From: Candidatus Gastranaerophilales bacterium
GTDB lineage: Bacteria > Cyanobacteriota > Vampirovibrionia > Gastranaerophilales > Gastranaerophilaceae
NCBI GenBank assembly: GCA_028693235.1
Contig: JAQUVW010000001.1
Span: forward strand, 220,516-284,515
Length of the DNA: 64,000 bases
Direction of reading: 5' to 3'
The position numbers were made by a program, and so were the translations under genes. Numbering within the stretch: the stretch's first letter is position 1; every line of letters starts with the position of its first letter. A model generated the notes under the pieces. The model saw only the letters and a program-made list of their open reading frames with translations. It ran no database searches and was not told the origin of the DNA. Shown here one piece after another: positions 1-9,839 of this stretch.

Positions 1-765
1 GATTACGCCTTTGAAAATGCACTTGAACGACTTCCTATGTCAAGTCAGGGCGTTTGTATCGGCAGAGGCTGTGAGGGCAATTGTACATGGTGTGGCGGTG
101 GTGCTGATGCTATGAAATGCGTAACCGGTCGAGATTTCGTTTCTTATAGAAATGTAGAAAATATTTTAGACGAGATAAAAATGCTCAAAAAAGATTGTGG
201 AATCGAGGTTTTTCGTTTTGCTTTTGACCCACAGCCTAAAAAAAGAGAATTTTTAATTAGATTGTTAAATAGAATTGCAGAGGAGTTCTCCGGTACTTTG
301 AAAACTTCATTTACTTTAAACGGGCTTCCAGACAAGGTGTTTTTAGATGCTTATTCTAAAGCTTTTTCTCCCGATTCAATATTAGCAATCAGCCCTGAGT
401 TTGCGAGTGAAGATTTAAGAAAATTTCACAAATCTTTCTTTTATACAAACAAGGAATTAGAAAATATTCTTGTTTATATGGAAGAATTAAAGATAAAATC
501 CGAGTTGTATTTTGCTATTTTACCTTGTGTTGATGAGGTTGAAAATGTAAAATCTGAAACTTATGCAAAAAAACTCAAAGAAAAATATAAATATATTGAT
601 AAATATTATATTATCCCCATAATATATGAGCCTGCTGCACCTTGGACGATGAATCCTGAAAAATACGGGGTAGATTTCGTTCCGAAAAAGTTTATTGATT
701 ATTATAATTCTTCAAAAAATGTCGAAAATTCGTTTGAAAATATTGATGCGTTTTTATCTAATTGA
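1..765 (+). CDS. Radical SAM protein, 5'-truncated by the window edge
   Basis: The frame is open from base 1, so the gene starts upstream and only its C-terminal part is present; the ATG at 37 is probably internal. Near the visible start is a CxxxCxxC cluster (GCEGNCTWCGG), the ligand set for the SAM-binding [4Fe-4S] cluster of radical SAM enzymes. It is followed by an alternating helix/strand pattern consistent with a partial TIM barrel. B12-binding radical SAM proteins often have this layout, but any cobalamin domain would lie outside the window. Substrate unknown. It converges with the small gene on the minus strand. Confidence 0.8.
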   Translation, partial: DYAFENALERLPMSSQGVCIGRGCEGNCTWCGGGADAMKCVTGRDFVSYRNVENILDEIKMLKKDCGIEVFRFAFDPQPKKREFLIRLLNRIAEEFSGTLKTSFTLNGLPDKVFLDAYSKAFSPDSILAISPEFASEDLRKFHKSFFYTNKELENILVYMEELKIKSELYFAILPCVDEVENVKSETYAKKLKEKYKYIDKYYIIPIIYEPAAPWTMNPEKYGVDFVPKKFIDYYNSSKNVENSFENIDAFLSN

Positions 766-796
766 TTTTTTTTCATAGGCAAATTTAATAAATTCA

Positions 797-1039
797 TCAA
801 TTTTTCCAATGGTTTCCTTGTCTTTTTTTGTTAAGTGTACAGGGCTGATAAAGTTGCCCCTCTGTTGTTGTTAAAGCTTTGATTTCACTGTCAATAATTC
901 TGCCGTCTTTGCTCATGTAAGCAGCTTTGTATGCAATATATGCTTTTCTTGCATTAAAGTTAGGTAAGTCGTTTTGAGCCATTGCAATACCAAAAGAACA
1001 AATTGTTATTATAAATAACCAATTAATGAATTTTAACAT
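797..1039 (-). CDS. Small secreted protein, apparently frameshifted near its 3' end
   Basis: An 80-residue reading frame begins with a clear signal peptide (MLKFINWLFIITICSFGIAMA, cleavage near AMA/QN). The last ~19 residues look unnatural. If one base of the C run at 857-860 is dropped, the frame continues as EGNFISPVHLTKKDKE and ends at a TAA at 754-756, giving a 94-residue product rich in Lys/Glu/Ile like its neighbours. This suggests a real frameshift or a sequence error. The start overlaps the 3' end of the upstream TPR-barrel gene by 17 bases, suggesting translational coupling. No family recognised. Confidence 0.6.
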   Translation of the reverse strand: MLKFINWLFIITICSFGIAMAQNDLPNFNARKAYIAYKAAYMSKDGRIIDSEIKALTTTEGQLYQPCTLNKKRQGNHWKN

Positions 1040-3602
1040 TTCTAAATCCTCTTATTATTACATTAGCAATAAATTGATTACGTTGGACGTCTGCGTAATT
1101 AAAGTATCTATATGCCACATTAACGTCAACGTGGTCGTTAATTTTGTAATTTATAAAGGCATTTGCACCCCAGATAAACAGTGATTGTTTGGGATTTATT
1201 GCGTATTGCCAACCGACGTATCCCGCTGCTCCGTAGTTGAATTTTTTGTATTCCCCAAGGGCTGTAATGTTTACCGTGTTGGCACTGAACCATGTGGGGC
1301 TCCAATATCCGCCATACAAATTGCCTTCATTATCAAAAATATCTAACAAGTTATATCTATAGCCTGCGTTGTAAGTGACTATATCTGTTGATATTTTTTT
1401 TATTTTTTCTTTTTTAGGCGTGTAATATAATAAATTGCCAAATCCGACCATTCCTTCCCAATAAGGATTGGTTCTTAAGTTTTGCCCATTCATAGACCCA
1501 AATCCGCCACGCCCGAAGGAGTAATATCTTTTTGGCATTTTTGCTTCGTATTCAAGGTAAACTTTGTTGTTTGCGACTTGCCCCGTGTAAATGCCGTTCA
1601 AATACATACCAACTGCGGATAGATAAGATTGTTGTACGTTATCTCTGGAAAACCCCAGTTTGAGATTGTATTTGTCGTTTGGGTAAAATTTTATCCAACT
1701 GTCTGTGTTTAACATTGCACCTGCATCTTGAAATATTTTCGCTCCGACATCTAGCTTGATTTCTTTGTTGGGGTCAATTCTTCCTTCGATACCGCCTCTG
1801 ATTTCATTGGTTACATTGTTGTATTTTTCGTTTGTTGAGGGGTAAACTCCAGAACTGTAAATGATTATGTTGTAGTCGGTATAACAGTTTAGATTGTCTA
1901 TATATTTGGAGTTGCGAAATCCTATCTTGTCGTAATTTAATTTGAATTCTTCGCTTAATTTTTGTGTGAATAAGTCATAATTGGGATTGAAAATATAAGC
2001 TTGAGCTCGCAGAACGTCGTTGTTTAGGTTGATACCTTCAGGGGTATTGATGCCTTTTATTGAATTTTTTGCATTTTCGTACATTTTCATTTCGTAGTAC
2101 GTCTTTGCTTTTAAAATTTGAACTTTTTCGTTAGGTTGCATTTTATTCAATTCAGATAAAGTCTTTAAATCTTCAGTGTTAGCCATATAACTGTCGATTA
2201 TTCCAAGTCTTGCCGGTACAAATGAGGGGTTAACTTCTAACATTTTTTCAAAAAGATTTCTTGATTCGACAAATTCTTTTTTCTCCAAGGAAGCATAGGC
2301 ATTTCCGAGTTGTGCGGATAAGTTGTTGGGTTCTTGATTTAAAATTTTTGAATAATATGCTTTTGCCTTTGAAAAATCATTATTTTCTCTTGCAATATTT
2401 GCAGAAGCCAAATGCCCGTCAACGCTTTCGAGTAAATCGTTATCCAGGGCTAGTTTGTAGGCTTCTTGGTGTTTTTCATTTGTATTTAATATGTGTAAAT
2501 ATTTTTGAGCAATTTCTTTATTAGCTTGTTCTTTATATAGAGGAATAATAAGCAATTCCGCTTTGTCGTATTGCCCGGTTGCAAGATATAAATCAATAAG
2601 CTTGAGTTTATATTCTTCTTTAGGACTTATCGTCGTGAGAGTTGTAAATATTATAATAGCTGGTTCATATTGCTTTTGAATAGTCAAAATATCTGCTTTT
2701 TGCAGCAGATATTTTTCATAGTTTGGCTTTTTCTCAAGTCCGATATTTAAGTATTTTAGAGCGTTTTCCCAATCCTTTTCGCCCATTGAATATGTAATTC
2801 CTGAGTCAACAAATTCAAGATTAGTAGGGTCTTTAAAGATTAGGCTATCGATTATATTTAACGATTTTTTTAGTTGAGAATTTTTAAAATAAGAAAAAGC
2901 TAATATCTTTTGGTTTTCAATGGCTTTATCCTGCTTTTCGAGATATTTTATTGCCAGCGGATAATTTTCTTGTGCTAGTGCAACTCCAGATATTAGGTTT
3001 ATGTATTTTTTGTTGGACGGTGATTTGTCTAGCAATTCAGATAAATATCTTTCAGCAAGTGGGAAATTCTTTTCCCTCAATGCTTTATACATCAAATCTT
3101 CTTTGGCTTTTAGTTTGTCTTTTTGATAATTGTTTTTCTTTCCAATTCGTTCAACAGATTTTTTTAGTTGCTTGATATTTTGTGCCTCGGAATGTTTTTG
3201 ATGAGTTTCTGATGATTGCGTCGTGTGGACTATTTTGTTTTTTTCACGTTTAGCTTTATTCGCTTTCTCTGTTTCGGTCTTTGGGGCAATATCTTTGATT
3301 TTGGCTAAATATTGTTTGTTATGAGTTTTTTGGTATAAAATTGTATAAATTTCAATTGCTTTGTCGTAAAAATCGTGTCTTTCGCAAAATAGTGCATATT
3401 TAGTCAAAGCCGTTTCATCTTGAGGATAATAAAACAGAATTTTTTCATAGTTGAAAAATGCTGATTTGAAATCTTTTCTTGTTTCAGCATTTATTGCATT
3501 TTTTAAAAGGAGTGTTTTGTAATCTTTTTTATAACCAAAAGCAAAGGCAGGCGAAGTTATTGTTATAAAAAAAATTATCATACAAATAATAAGTTTTTTC
3601 AT
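1023..3602 (-). CDS. TPR-repeat outer-membrane barrel protein (BcsC/PgaA-like architecture)
   Basis: 859 residues: signal peptide (residues 1-21, ending SPAFA), a Lys/Glu-rich linker near 110-165, a long array of TPR helices (about 30-100 and 165-560), then a beta-rich C-terminal ~290 residues with alternating aromatic strands. The motif GGYWSPTWFSANT resembles the barrel of BcsC-type exopolysaccharide exporters. The design fits a periplasmic TPR scaffold feeding an outer-membrane pore for a polysaccharide. No glycan synthase is next to it, so the substrate is unknown. It could also be a structural TPR-barrel protein. It overlaps the small secreted gene downstream. Confidence 0.7.
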   Translation of the reverse strand: MKKLIICMIIFFITITSPAFAFGYKKDYKTLLLKNAINAETRKDFKSAFFNYEKILFYYPQDETALTKYALFCERHDFYDKAIEIYTILYQKTHNKQYLAKIKDIAPKTETEKANKAKREKNKIVHTTQSSETHQKHSEAQNIKQLKKSVERIGKKNNYQKDKLKAKEDLMYKALREKNFPLAERYLSELLDKSPSNKKYINLISGVALAQENYPLAIKYLEKQDKAIENQKILAFSYFKNSQLKKSLNIIDSLIFKDPTNLEFVDSGITYSMGEKDWENALKYLNIGLEKKPNYEKYLLQKADILTIQKQYEPAIIIFTTLTTISPKEEYKLKLIDLYLATGQYDKAELLIIPLYKEQANKEIAQKYLHILNTNEKHQEAYKLALDNDLLESVDGHLASANIARENNDFSKAKAYYSKILNQEPNNLSAQLGNAYASLEKKEFVESRNLFEKMLEVNPSFVPARLGIIDSYMANTEDLKTLSELNKMQPNEKVQILKAKTYYEMKMYENAKNSIKGINTPEGINLNNDVLRAQAYIFNPNYDLFTQKLSEEFKLNYDKIGFRNSKYIDNLNCYTDYNIIIYSSGVYPSTNEKYNNVTNEIRGGIEGRIDPNKEIKLDVGAKIFQDAGAMLNTDSWIKFYPNDKYNLKLGFSRDNVQQSYLSAVGMYLNGIYTGQVANNKVYLEYEAKMPKRYYSFGRGGFGSMNGQNLRTNPYWEGMVGFGNLLYYTPKKEKIKKISTDIVTYNAGYRYNLLDIFDNEGNLYGGYWSPTWFSANTVNITALGEYKKFNYGAAGYVGWQYAINPKQSLFIWGANAFINYKINDHVDVNVAYRYFNYADVQRNQFIANVIIRGFRNVKIH

Positions 3603-3692
3603 ACATCAGATTTTATACAAAAGTATAAAAATTATGCTTAGTATGATGGACTACTTATACTTGCTAATCTTTTTATATTAAAAAAACAGATT

Positions 3693-4937
3693 TTAAAAAG
3701 TAATAATTTCTTCAAATATTTCAATTGCAAAATGGTCGGTCAAGCTGGATAAAAAATCGATAATAGCCTGTTTGTAGTCTTTTTCATTAATTATTTGATA
3801 AATAGTTTCATTGCAACATTTGCGATATTGCTTTTTCTTTAAATCAATGTCGGAGTATTTTATTAGCCAATCTTCAAACTCTTTCATAACGACAGGAAAA
3901 TATTGATAATCCTTTTGCATCGCTTTTATGGTTTCTTCTCTTTTATAATAAGAGAGTAAAAAGTCAAAAATTGTGTTCAAAATTAATTTTGAATATGCTT
4001 TAAATGGTTGTAAGCGTTTGTGCTCGCAAATATGGATATAGTTGAATTCTTTGATTTGATTCATCATCTCAAAGCGTTCTTTTGTGAAACTTAAGCCATC
4101 TTGAGGTGTAGAGTTCCAACATAAATCTTGAATAAATTCATACATTAAAACAGTTGTATTCACTTCTCCTAGCGGAAATTTTTTCTTTAAAAGATTTTCT
4201 GCAATTTGTTTTAGTTCTCGAGCTTGTTTTGGACCCAAAATCCCATAGGTAAAAGCATCTTCTATGTCCCTTCCCAAGTAAGCGATTTTGTCTGATACTT
4301 TAACTACGCATCCTTCGTAAGTGAAAGGAGCATATATACCTTTTTCCATAGAGTCTAGTTGTATAACTTCACTACGAGGCTTTAGATAGTTTTCATCAAC
4401 TTCGCCGCAGTGAGAAATTATTGCATCACGAACTGCGTATGTTAAATTTAAATTATCTTGTTTTCCCATATAATTTGGTAGAGTTTCAATAAGATCAATA
4501 AATCGCAAAGAATTTTTTTCGTGCCAAAAACTTTTAGCGAGCCCATGTTTTAAAACTAATTCTTCAATTATTCTTTCACCTTGGTGCCCAAAAGGTGTAT
4601 GACCTAAATCATGCCCCAATGCAGCAGCTTCAGCTAAATCGCTGTTGAGCCCCATTGTTTTGCATATTGCACGAGAAATTGACGCAACATGGTTTACATG
4701 CTCAATCCTTGTGCAAATTACGTCTTTATTCGTAGCAAAAAATACTTGAGTTTTATCTTTAAGTCTTCTATATGCAGTTGAGTGCATTATTCTGTTGTTG
4801 TCACGTTCAAACTCAGAACGGATATCAAATTCTTTTTTTGAAAGTTTAGCAGGTCTTTTAATACAAATTTCCCATTTCGGATGACCTTCAAAAATTGCTT
4901 CTTCTGTGAATTTTTTTAGTGCTGTCTTAAATGCCAC
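3693..4937 (-). CDS. dgt: Deoxyguanosinetriphosphate triphosphohydrolase-like HD protein
   Basis: Cytosolic HD-superfamily phosphohydrolase that splits dGTP (or other dNTPs) to nucleoside and triphosphate. The family start RIMHSTAYRRLKDKTQVF is present, then RIEHVNHV with the first metal His, and the HD pair in ALGHDLGHTPFGHQGE. At 414 residues it fits the shorter dGTPase type 2 class. The start follows a plausible Shine-Dalgarno (minus-strand AAGGATTTGCAG). It is divergent from gdhA. Exact nucleotide preference cannot be read from sequence. Confidence 0.93.
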   Translation of the reverse strand: MAFKTALKKFTEEAIFEGHPKWEICIKRPAKLSKKEFDIRSEFERDNNRIMHSTAYRRLKDKTQVFFATNKDVICTRIEHVNHVASISRAICKTMGLNSDLAEAAALGHDLGHTPFGHQGERIIEELVLKHGLAKSFWHEKNSLRFIDLIETLPNYMGKQDNLNLTYAVRDAIISHCGEVDENYLKPRSEVIQLDSMEKGIYAPFTYEGCVVKVSDKIAYLGRDIEDAFTYGILGPKQARELKQIAENLLKKKFPLGEVNTTVLMYEFIQDLCWNSTPQDGLSFTKERFEMMNQIKEFNYIHICEHKRLQPFKAYSKLILNTIFDFLLSYYKREETIKAMQKDYQYFPVVMKEFEDWLIKYSDIDLKKKQYRKCCNETIYQIINEKDYKQAIIDFLSSLTDHFAIEIFEEIITF

Positions 4938-5058
4938 TCTGCAAATCCTTATAAATACTTATTGTTATCTACATAATAGCATTATTTTAAGCTTTTTTGT
5001 AGTCTTAAAAATGTTTTTGCATATTATTCACGATTGTGTTAAAAATATTGTGAAATAA

Positions 5059-5087
5059 ATGACAGAACATAAAAAAAATGATATAAT
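5059..5087 (+). promoter_or_regulatory. Sigma-70-type promoter of gdhA with extended -10
   Basis: ATGACA at 5059-5064 (one mismatch to TTGACA), a 17-base spacer, then TATAAT at 5082-5087 preceded by TG at 5079-5080 (extended -10). It lies about 40 bases upstream of the gdhA start, leaving a short leader with AAAGGAG. Confidence 0.75.
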
Positions 5088-5112
5088 AAGTGTTCAAATT
5101 ACATTTAATTAA

Positions 5113-6480
<1,368 letters not shown>

Positions 6481-6505
6481 TTTTTTCTGATATTATTTCA
6501 AAATC

Positions 6506-6533
6506 AAAAGAGAGTCTAAAAAGACTCTCTTTT
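6506..6533. terminator. Bidirectional Rho-independent terminator
   Basis: A perfect 12-bp stem, AAAAGAGAGTCT (6506-6517) with AGACTCTCTTTT (6522-6533), and a four-base loop. It sits between the convergent gdhA and the membrane-protein gene. The same 12-base stem recurs at 9175. Confidence 0.9.
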
Positions 6534-6552
6534 AGTGAATTAACATATTTAA

Positions 6553-7941
6553 TTATGCTTTTTTAAGTTTTTCTTCTTCAGCTTTTTTAATGTCATTAGC
6601 TACGTGGAAATCAGTGGTGCCGGTTTTATCTTTTCTGTATTTATAAACTACATTTGGTACAACATAACCGAGAACAAAACAGCAAGCAACCAGATTTGTC
6701 ATAACAGAAGCTACTTTAAGTCCTTTTGTCTTTTTTAAGAATTTTTCAACTGTTTCGCCTGAATTTTTAAAGCTGTCGCCAATGTTTTTCAAATTGTCAG
6801 TTAAACCATGGATAGCGTCTTTTGAGATATATTTAGAAGTATCTACATCAAGAGTTTTTCCAACAGTAGAAACAATACCTGCTTTTTTTGCAGATTGGAC
6901 AACTATATTGTCTGGGTTTTTCACAACAAAATCAAGAACATCTGTAATCTTAGATTCTTTACCGGGAACTTTGGCTAAATCTTGAGCCAATTTACCGTTA
7001 GGTAGTGAGTTTTTAAGTTCTTTAGACATTAATACTTGTATATCAAGGTCAATAGGCTTTTTCAAGAATTTTTTAGAGGCTGCATTGATGCCTTTTTGTA
7101 GCACATTGCCCAGTCCATACATAAAGAACAAGAAAATACCTTCTTTAATAGCATGTTCAGTGAATTCGGTTTTATTTCTTGATTGAGCCAATCTTTCGGT
7201 AGTAATTCCTGCATCGATTAGTTTCATATTGTGAACAGGGTTGAACATAATTCCTTCAAGAACACTTTTGCCAAGACCTTTAAATGCAGGATTTGTTTTT
7301 GGCTGAGCAGTTTTTTGTTGATTAGGTGAGAAATTTTCAATAGCGTTAAATGCAACGTTATTTTTGTAATGTTCATTTAAAAACTTTTGGTTTTCTTTTG
7401 AATGAGTCGCTTTTACGTTGATAGCAGGTTGTTCGGCTATAACTTCTTTTTCAACTCTATTTTTTGTTATTTTTTGTTTAGCCTTTGTCAAAGTGAAATA
7501 AGAGATTAATGTTAAAGCAGTAGCAGCAGCTACTTTTGCCATATATAATCCTTTAGTTTTTTTAACATTAACCAAAGAATCTTGCAAAGCATCTTTTACG
7601 GTTTGTTTAGCATTGGACATAAGTCCTTTTGCATTTTTTACAGCCCAAGCGGAATAATCCTTGTCTGCGATAATTCTCGGGTCGACAGCAGGATTAAGCT
7701 TTGCAGCTTTGTAAGCGGTTTTATCAATTAATTTTTTAAAGAAAGGTATTCCACCAATCCAAATGGCTTGAGTTCCGAACTCATCAAGAGCTCTGTCTGT
7801 GCCTTCGACTTTTCCGCCTGCTTTGTATGAATAATATGTAAGACTGGCACTATCTACGCCGTCTTTTACCATTAAAGGTACTAGGGAGTTAGGGTTACCT
7901 AAAGTAGAAACTACTTTAGATGAAATTGCTGATATTGACAT
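6553..7941 (-). CDS. Lineage-specific membrane protein of unknown function
   Basis: 462 residues, no recognised domain. There are hydrophobic segments near 134-151 (KVAAATALTLISYF), 268-285 (IFLFFMYGLGNVL) and 410-435 (VASVMTNLVACCFVLGYVVP), separated by Lys-rich amphipathic stretches. It lacks an N-terminal signal peptide. It contains NPAFKGLG near residue 218; a PAFKG string also occurs at the N-terminus of the giant protein at 57830-63586. A good Shine-Dalgarno (AGAAGG) precedes the ATG. It ends at the shared terminator with gdhA and is preceded by a possible leader peptide. Confidence 0.75.
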   Translation of the reverse strand: MSISAISSKVVSTLGNPNSLVPLMVKDGVDSASLTYYSYKAGGKVEGTDRALDEFGTQAIWIGGIPFFKKLIDKTAYKAAKLNPAVDPRIIADKDYSAWAVKNAKGLMSNAKQTVKDALQDSLVNVKKTKGLYMAKVAAATALTLISYFTLTKAKQKITKNRVEKEVIAEQPAINVKATHSKENQKFLNEHYKNNVAFNAIENFSPNQQKTAQPKTNPAFKGLGKSVLEGIMFNPVHNMKLIDAGITTERLAQSRNKTEFTEHAIKEGIFLFFMYGLGNVLQKGINAASKKFLKKPIDLDIQVLMSKELKNSLPNGKLAQDLAKVPGKESKITDVLDFVVKNPDNIVVQSAKKAGIVSTVGKTLDVDTSKYISKDAIHGLTDNLKNIGDSFKNSGETVEKFLKKTKGLKVASVMTNLVACCFVLGYVVPNVVYKYRKDKTGTTDFHVANDIKKAEEEKLKKA

Positions 7942-7969
7942 TTTTTTCCTTCTTTACACAAATTGGGTA

Positions 7970-8050
7970 TTACAAGCCCCAAACCAAGTTCATTAGTTCG
8001 ACAATTGGGGTATTTGCCTTTATTTGTGTGTGTCGTCGGATATGATACAT
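7970..8050 (-). CDS. Possible 26-residue leader peptide
   Basis: A short frame with ATG at 8050-8048, AGGAG (8058-8062) seven bases upstream, and TAA at 7972-7970. It encodes a 26-residue peptide ending NLVWGL. It lies directly upstream of the 462-residue membrane protein with only 28 bases between. No run of one regulatory codon is obvious, so an attenuation role is only a guess. Confidence 0.35.
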   Translation of the reverse strand: MYHIRRHTQIKANTPIVELMNLVWGL

Positions 8051-8099
8051 GTTTATTCTCCTATGTTATAGTATTTAAAACATTCGTGAACATTTTTTT

Positions 8100-8130
8100 T
8101 TGACAAAATTTGTTCGATTTTCTTTATATT
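8100..8130 (+). promoter_or_regulatory. Possible promoter reading toward the prepilin gene
   Basis: TTGACA at 8100-8105 is followed by TTTATA (8123-8128, 17-base spacer) or TATATT (8125-8130, 19-base spacer). If used, the prepilin gene would have a leader of roughly 400 bases that includes the structured elements below. Confidence 0.3.
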
Positions 8131-8145
8131 GTAATTTTTTGAAAC

Positions 8146-8265
8146 AAAAAACCTTCCAAAAAATATTTAGAAGGCTTTAATAAAAATACGGAACACCAAA
8201 AAGTGTTTTGCAAATTTATGCAAAGCCTGTTAGTTAGTACGGAAACAGCGTTTTTGGTATGTTCT
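8146..8265 (-). ncRNA. Candidate small structured RNA ending in an intrinsic terminator
   Basis: On the minus strand, a closing helix pairs 8264-8251 with 8202-8191 (GAACAtaCCAAAAA with TTTTTGGTGTTC). It encloses two hairpins: CTGTT/AACAG (8248-8244 with 8231-8227) and TTTGCA/TGCAAA (8224-8219 with 8212-8207). Downstream is a 9-bp stem with a five-base loop (8174-8152) followed by six U residues, a textbook terminator with no ORF feeding it. The enclosing fold also forms on the plus strand, where it would be a leader element of the prepilin gene. No known RNA family was recognised. Confidence 0.4.
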
Positions 8266-8296
8266 TATTCTCATTAAAGTTTATCCTTAAATTTTT

Positions 8297-8339
8297 ACAT
8301 CTATTATTCAAACATGAATTTGAAAAAATGTCTAGATGT
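8297..8339. repeat. Nested inverted repeat
   Basis: Outer arms ACATCTA (8297-8303) and TAGATGT (8333-8339) enclose inner arms TTCAAA (8307-8312) and TTTGAA (8319-8324). No U-tract follows on either strand, so it is not a terminator. It could be a protein-binding site or a second RNA hairpin in the 607-base gap before the prepilin gene. The rest of that gap (8340-8548) shows a GATTTCA/TGAAATC inverted pair (8400-8435) and nothing clearer. Confidence 0.45.
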
Positions 8340-8548
8340 TAAGTGGATATATTTTTTTTTGTTAAGAATGTAGTAAGTTTAAGATGTTTACAGGTGGCAG
8401 ATTTCACGATTTGCGGTAAATTATGTGTTGAAATCACGATACAAACCTATTGATTGTGGGCATATAGAAAGTAGTTGGATTTTATGTTTTTTGGAATAAG
8501 ATTAGTTTTTTTTATCTAAGTTTAGGTTATTAATTAAGGAATATAAAA

Positions 8549-9169
8549 ATGAAAAAAGCATTTACTTTAGCGGAAGTATTGATGACCCTTGTAGTCATAG
8601 GATTAGTCGCTGCTATGACAATTCCAACGTTGATGAATAATACAAATAATGAAGAGAACAAAGCGTCATTAAAAAAAGCATTGTCTACGTTGCAACAAGC
8701 TATAGATATGCAATATGCCCTAGATGGTGTTGATATAACTGTAAGCTCCGGTGCTAACGGTGGCGAAAATATGTACAATAATAACAATGCTTTTAAAAAA
8801 TATATGAATGTTGCGAAAACCGAGTTGTCATCTGCATCAACTTCAAATGCTTATGGTGCTGACGCTAGTGGTGGTTTGGTTATGAGAATGAATGACGGCT
8901 CAACCATAACCCTTTCTTATGGTTCAGCTTATATTGATACTAATGGTGAAAGAGGTCCAAATAAAGTAACAACTGATTATAAAAATCCTAAAGATGGTTA
9001 TTCTGTTAATTTTGGTAAAAAAACCAGCGGTAATTGGCCCAATGAAAAATATGCAGATAGACACTCTGTCATTCAATCAACTATGACCGCAAGTGTTTTG
9101 ACAGGTGCAAAAGTTACAAGTAGACCTTCTTTTGAGTCTTGTTTTGATGATTCTTCTTGGTGTCAATAA
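8549..9169 (+). CDS. Prepilin-like protein (type IV pilin / pseudopilin N-terminus)
   Basis: 206 residues. The N-terminus MKKA/FTLAEVLMTLVVIGLVA is a prepilin signal: short basic leader, Phe at +1, Glu at +5, then a hydrophobic helix. The -1 residue is Ala rather than the usual Gly. The mature domain is Ser/Asn/Gly-rich and ends with a Cys pair (FESCFDDSSWC) likely forming a disulfide loop. It should be processed by a prepilin peptidase and sit in a pilus or type II-like pseudopilus; no assembly genes lie nearby. SD is AAGGA. A strong terminator follows. Confidence 0.85.
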   Translation: MKKAFTLAEVLMTLVVIGLVAAMTIPTLMNNTNNEENKASLKKALSTLQQAIDMQYALDGVDITVSSGANGGENMYNNNNAFKKYMNVAKTELSSASTSNAYGADASGGLVMRMNDGSTITLSYGSAYIDTNGERGPNKVTTDYKNPKDGYSVNFGKKTSGNWPNEKYADRHSVIQSTMTASVLTGAKVTSRPSFESCFDDSSWCQ

Positions 9170-9174
9170 AAAAT

Positions 9175-9205
9175 AAAAGAGAGTCTTCTTTAGACTCTCT
9201 TTTTT
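9175..9205. terminator. Bidirectional Rho-independent terminator
   Basis: Stem AAAAGAGAGTCT (9175-9186) with AGACTCTCTTTT (9192-9203) and a five-base loop, between the convergent prepilin and YkgJ-like genes. The stem is identical to that at 6506-6533. Confidence 0.9.
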
Positions 9206-9782
9206 AAAACCATTCTATTAACTTTTTTGATTCTCCGAAGTCGATATCTTTTGTTAATTCATTGTCCAAAAGATATTTCAAGCTGAAATTGAAAGATAAC
9301 GGCTCTGTTTTTATGCCTGATTTTTTGAACATTTCTTTTGAAATGGTTTGTCTTTTAATGTCATAAACTTCGCTGTAATTTAGCCTGTCAGAAACACAAC
9401 ATGGTGCCGTGTATCCTCCGTTATCAGTGAAACATAAGAGCCCGTAGGTTCTGCAAATAATTCCTCGATAATTGTAAATCGCACATTGCTTGTTAATTAA
9501 AAACGGGCAACAATAATAGCCTTTTGGGTTTTCGGTGTCAGGTCGTGCGAGTTTGTGTTTTACGTCAGATATATTTTGAATTATTATATCCCTTTTTACT
9601 TTATCAAGTTTTGCGAGTCCTATTTTCATATAATCAAATTCAAGTTTTGACATGGGGTAATGTCCGGTCTCACAACAAATTGAACATCCTGCTTTACAAT
9701 GAATGTATGCTTTTTGCGAGTCAAAGCTTTTTTTAATATGAGGCTCTAATTCAGCTAAGTACTTGATATATTTTTCAATCAT
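9204..9782 (-). CDS. YkgJ-family cysteine-cluster protein
   Basis: 192 residues with the Cys pattern of the YkgJ (CxxCxxxCC zinc/iron-chelating) family: CKAGCSICCETG near 29-37, YYCCPFL near 90, QCAIYNYRGIICRTYG near 99-113, and a further CC pair near 127. Family members are thought to bind a metal centre; the biochemical role is unproven. Single gene, divergent from the GtrA-like gene. Confidence 0.85.
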   Translation of the reverse strand: MIEKYIKYLAELEPHIKKSFDSQKAYIHCKAGCSICCETGHYPMSKLEFDYMKIGLAKLDKVKRDIIIQNISDVKHKLARPDTENPKGYYCCPFLINKQCAIYNYRGIICRTYGLLCFTDNGGYTAPCCVSDRLNYSEVYDIKRQTISKEMFKKSGIKTEPLSFNFSLKYLLDNELTKDIDFGESKKLIEWF

Positions 9783-9839
9783 AGATATTATTGTACCTCT
9801 AATATTTACATTTTGCTTGGTTTTTACTATCCTTTTTGT

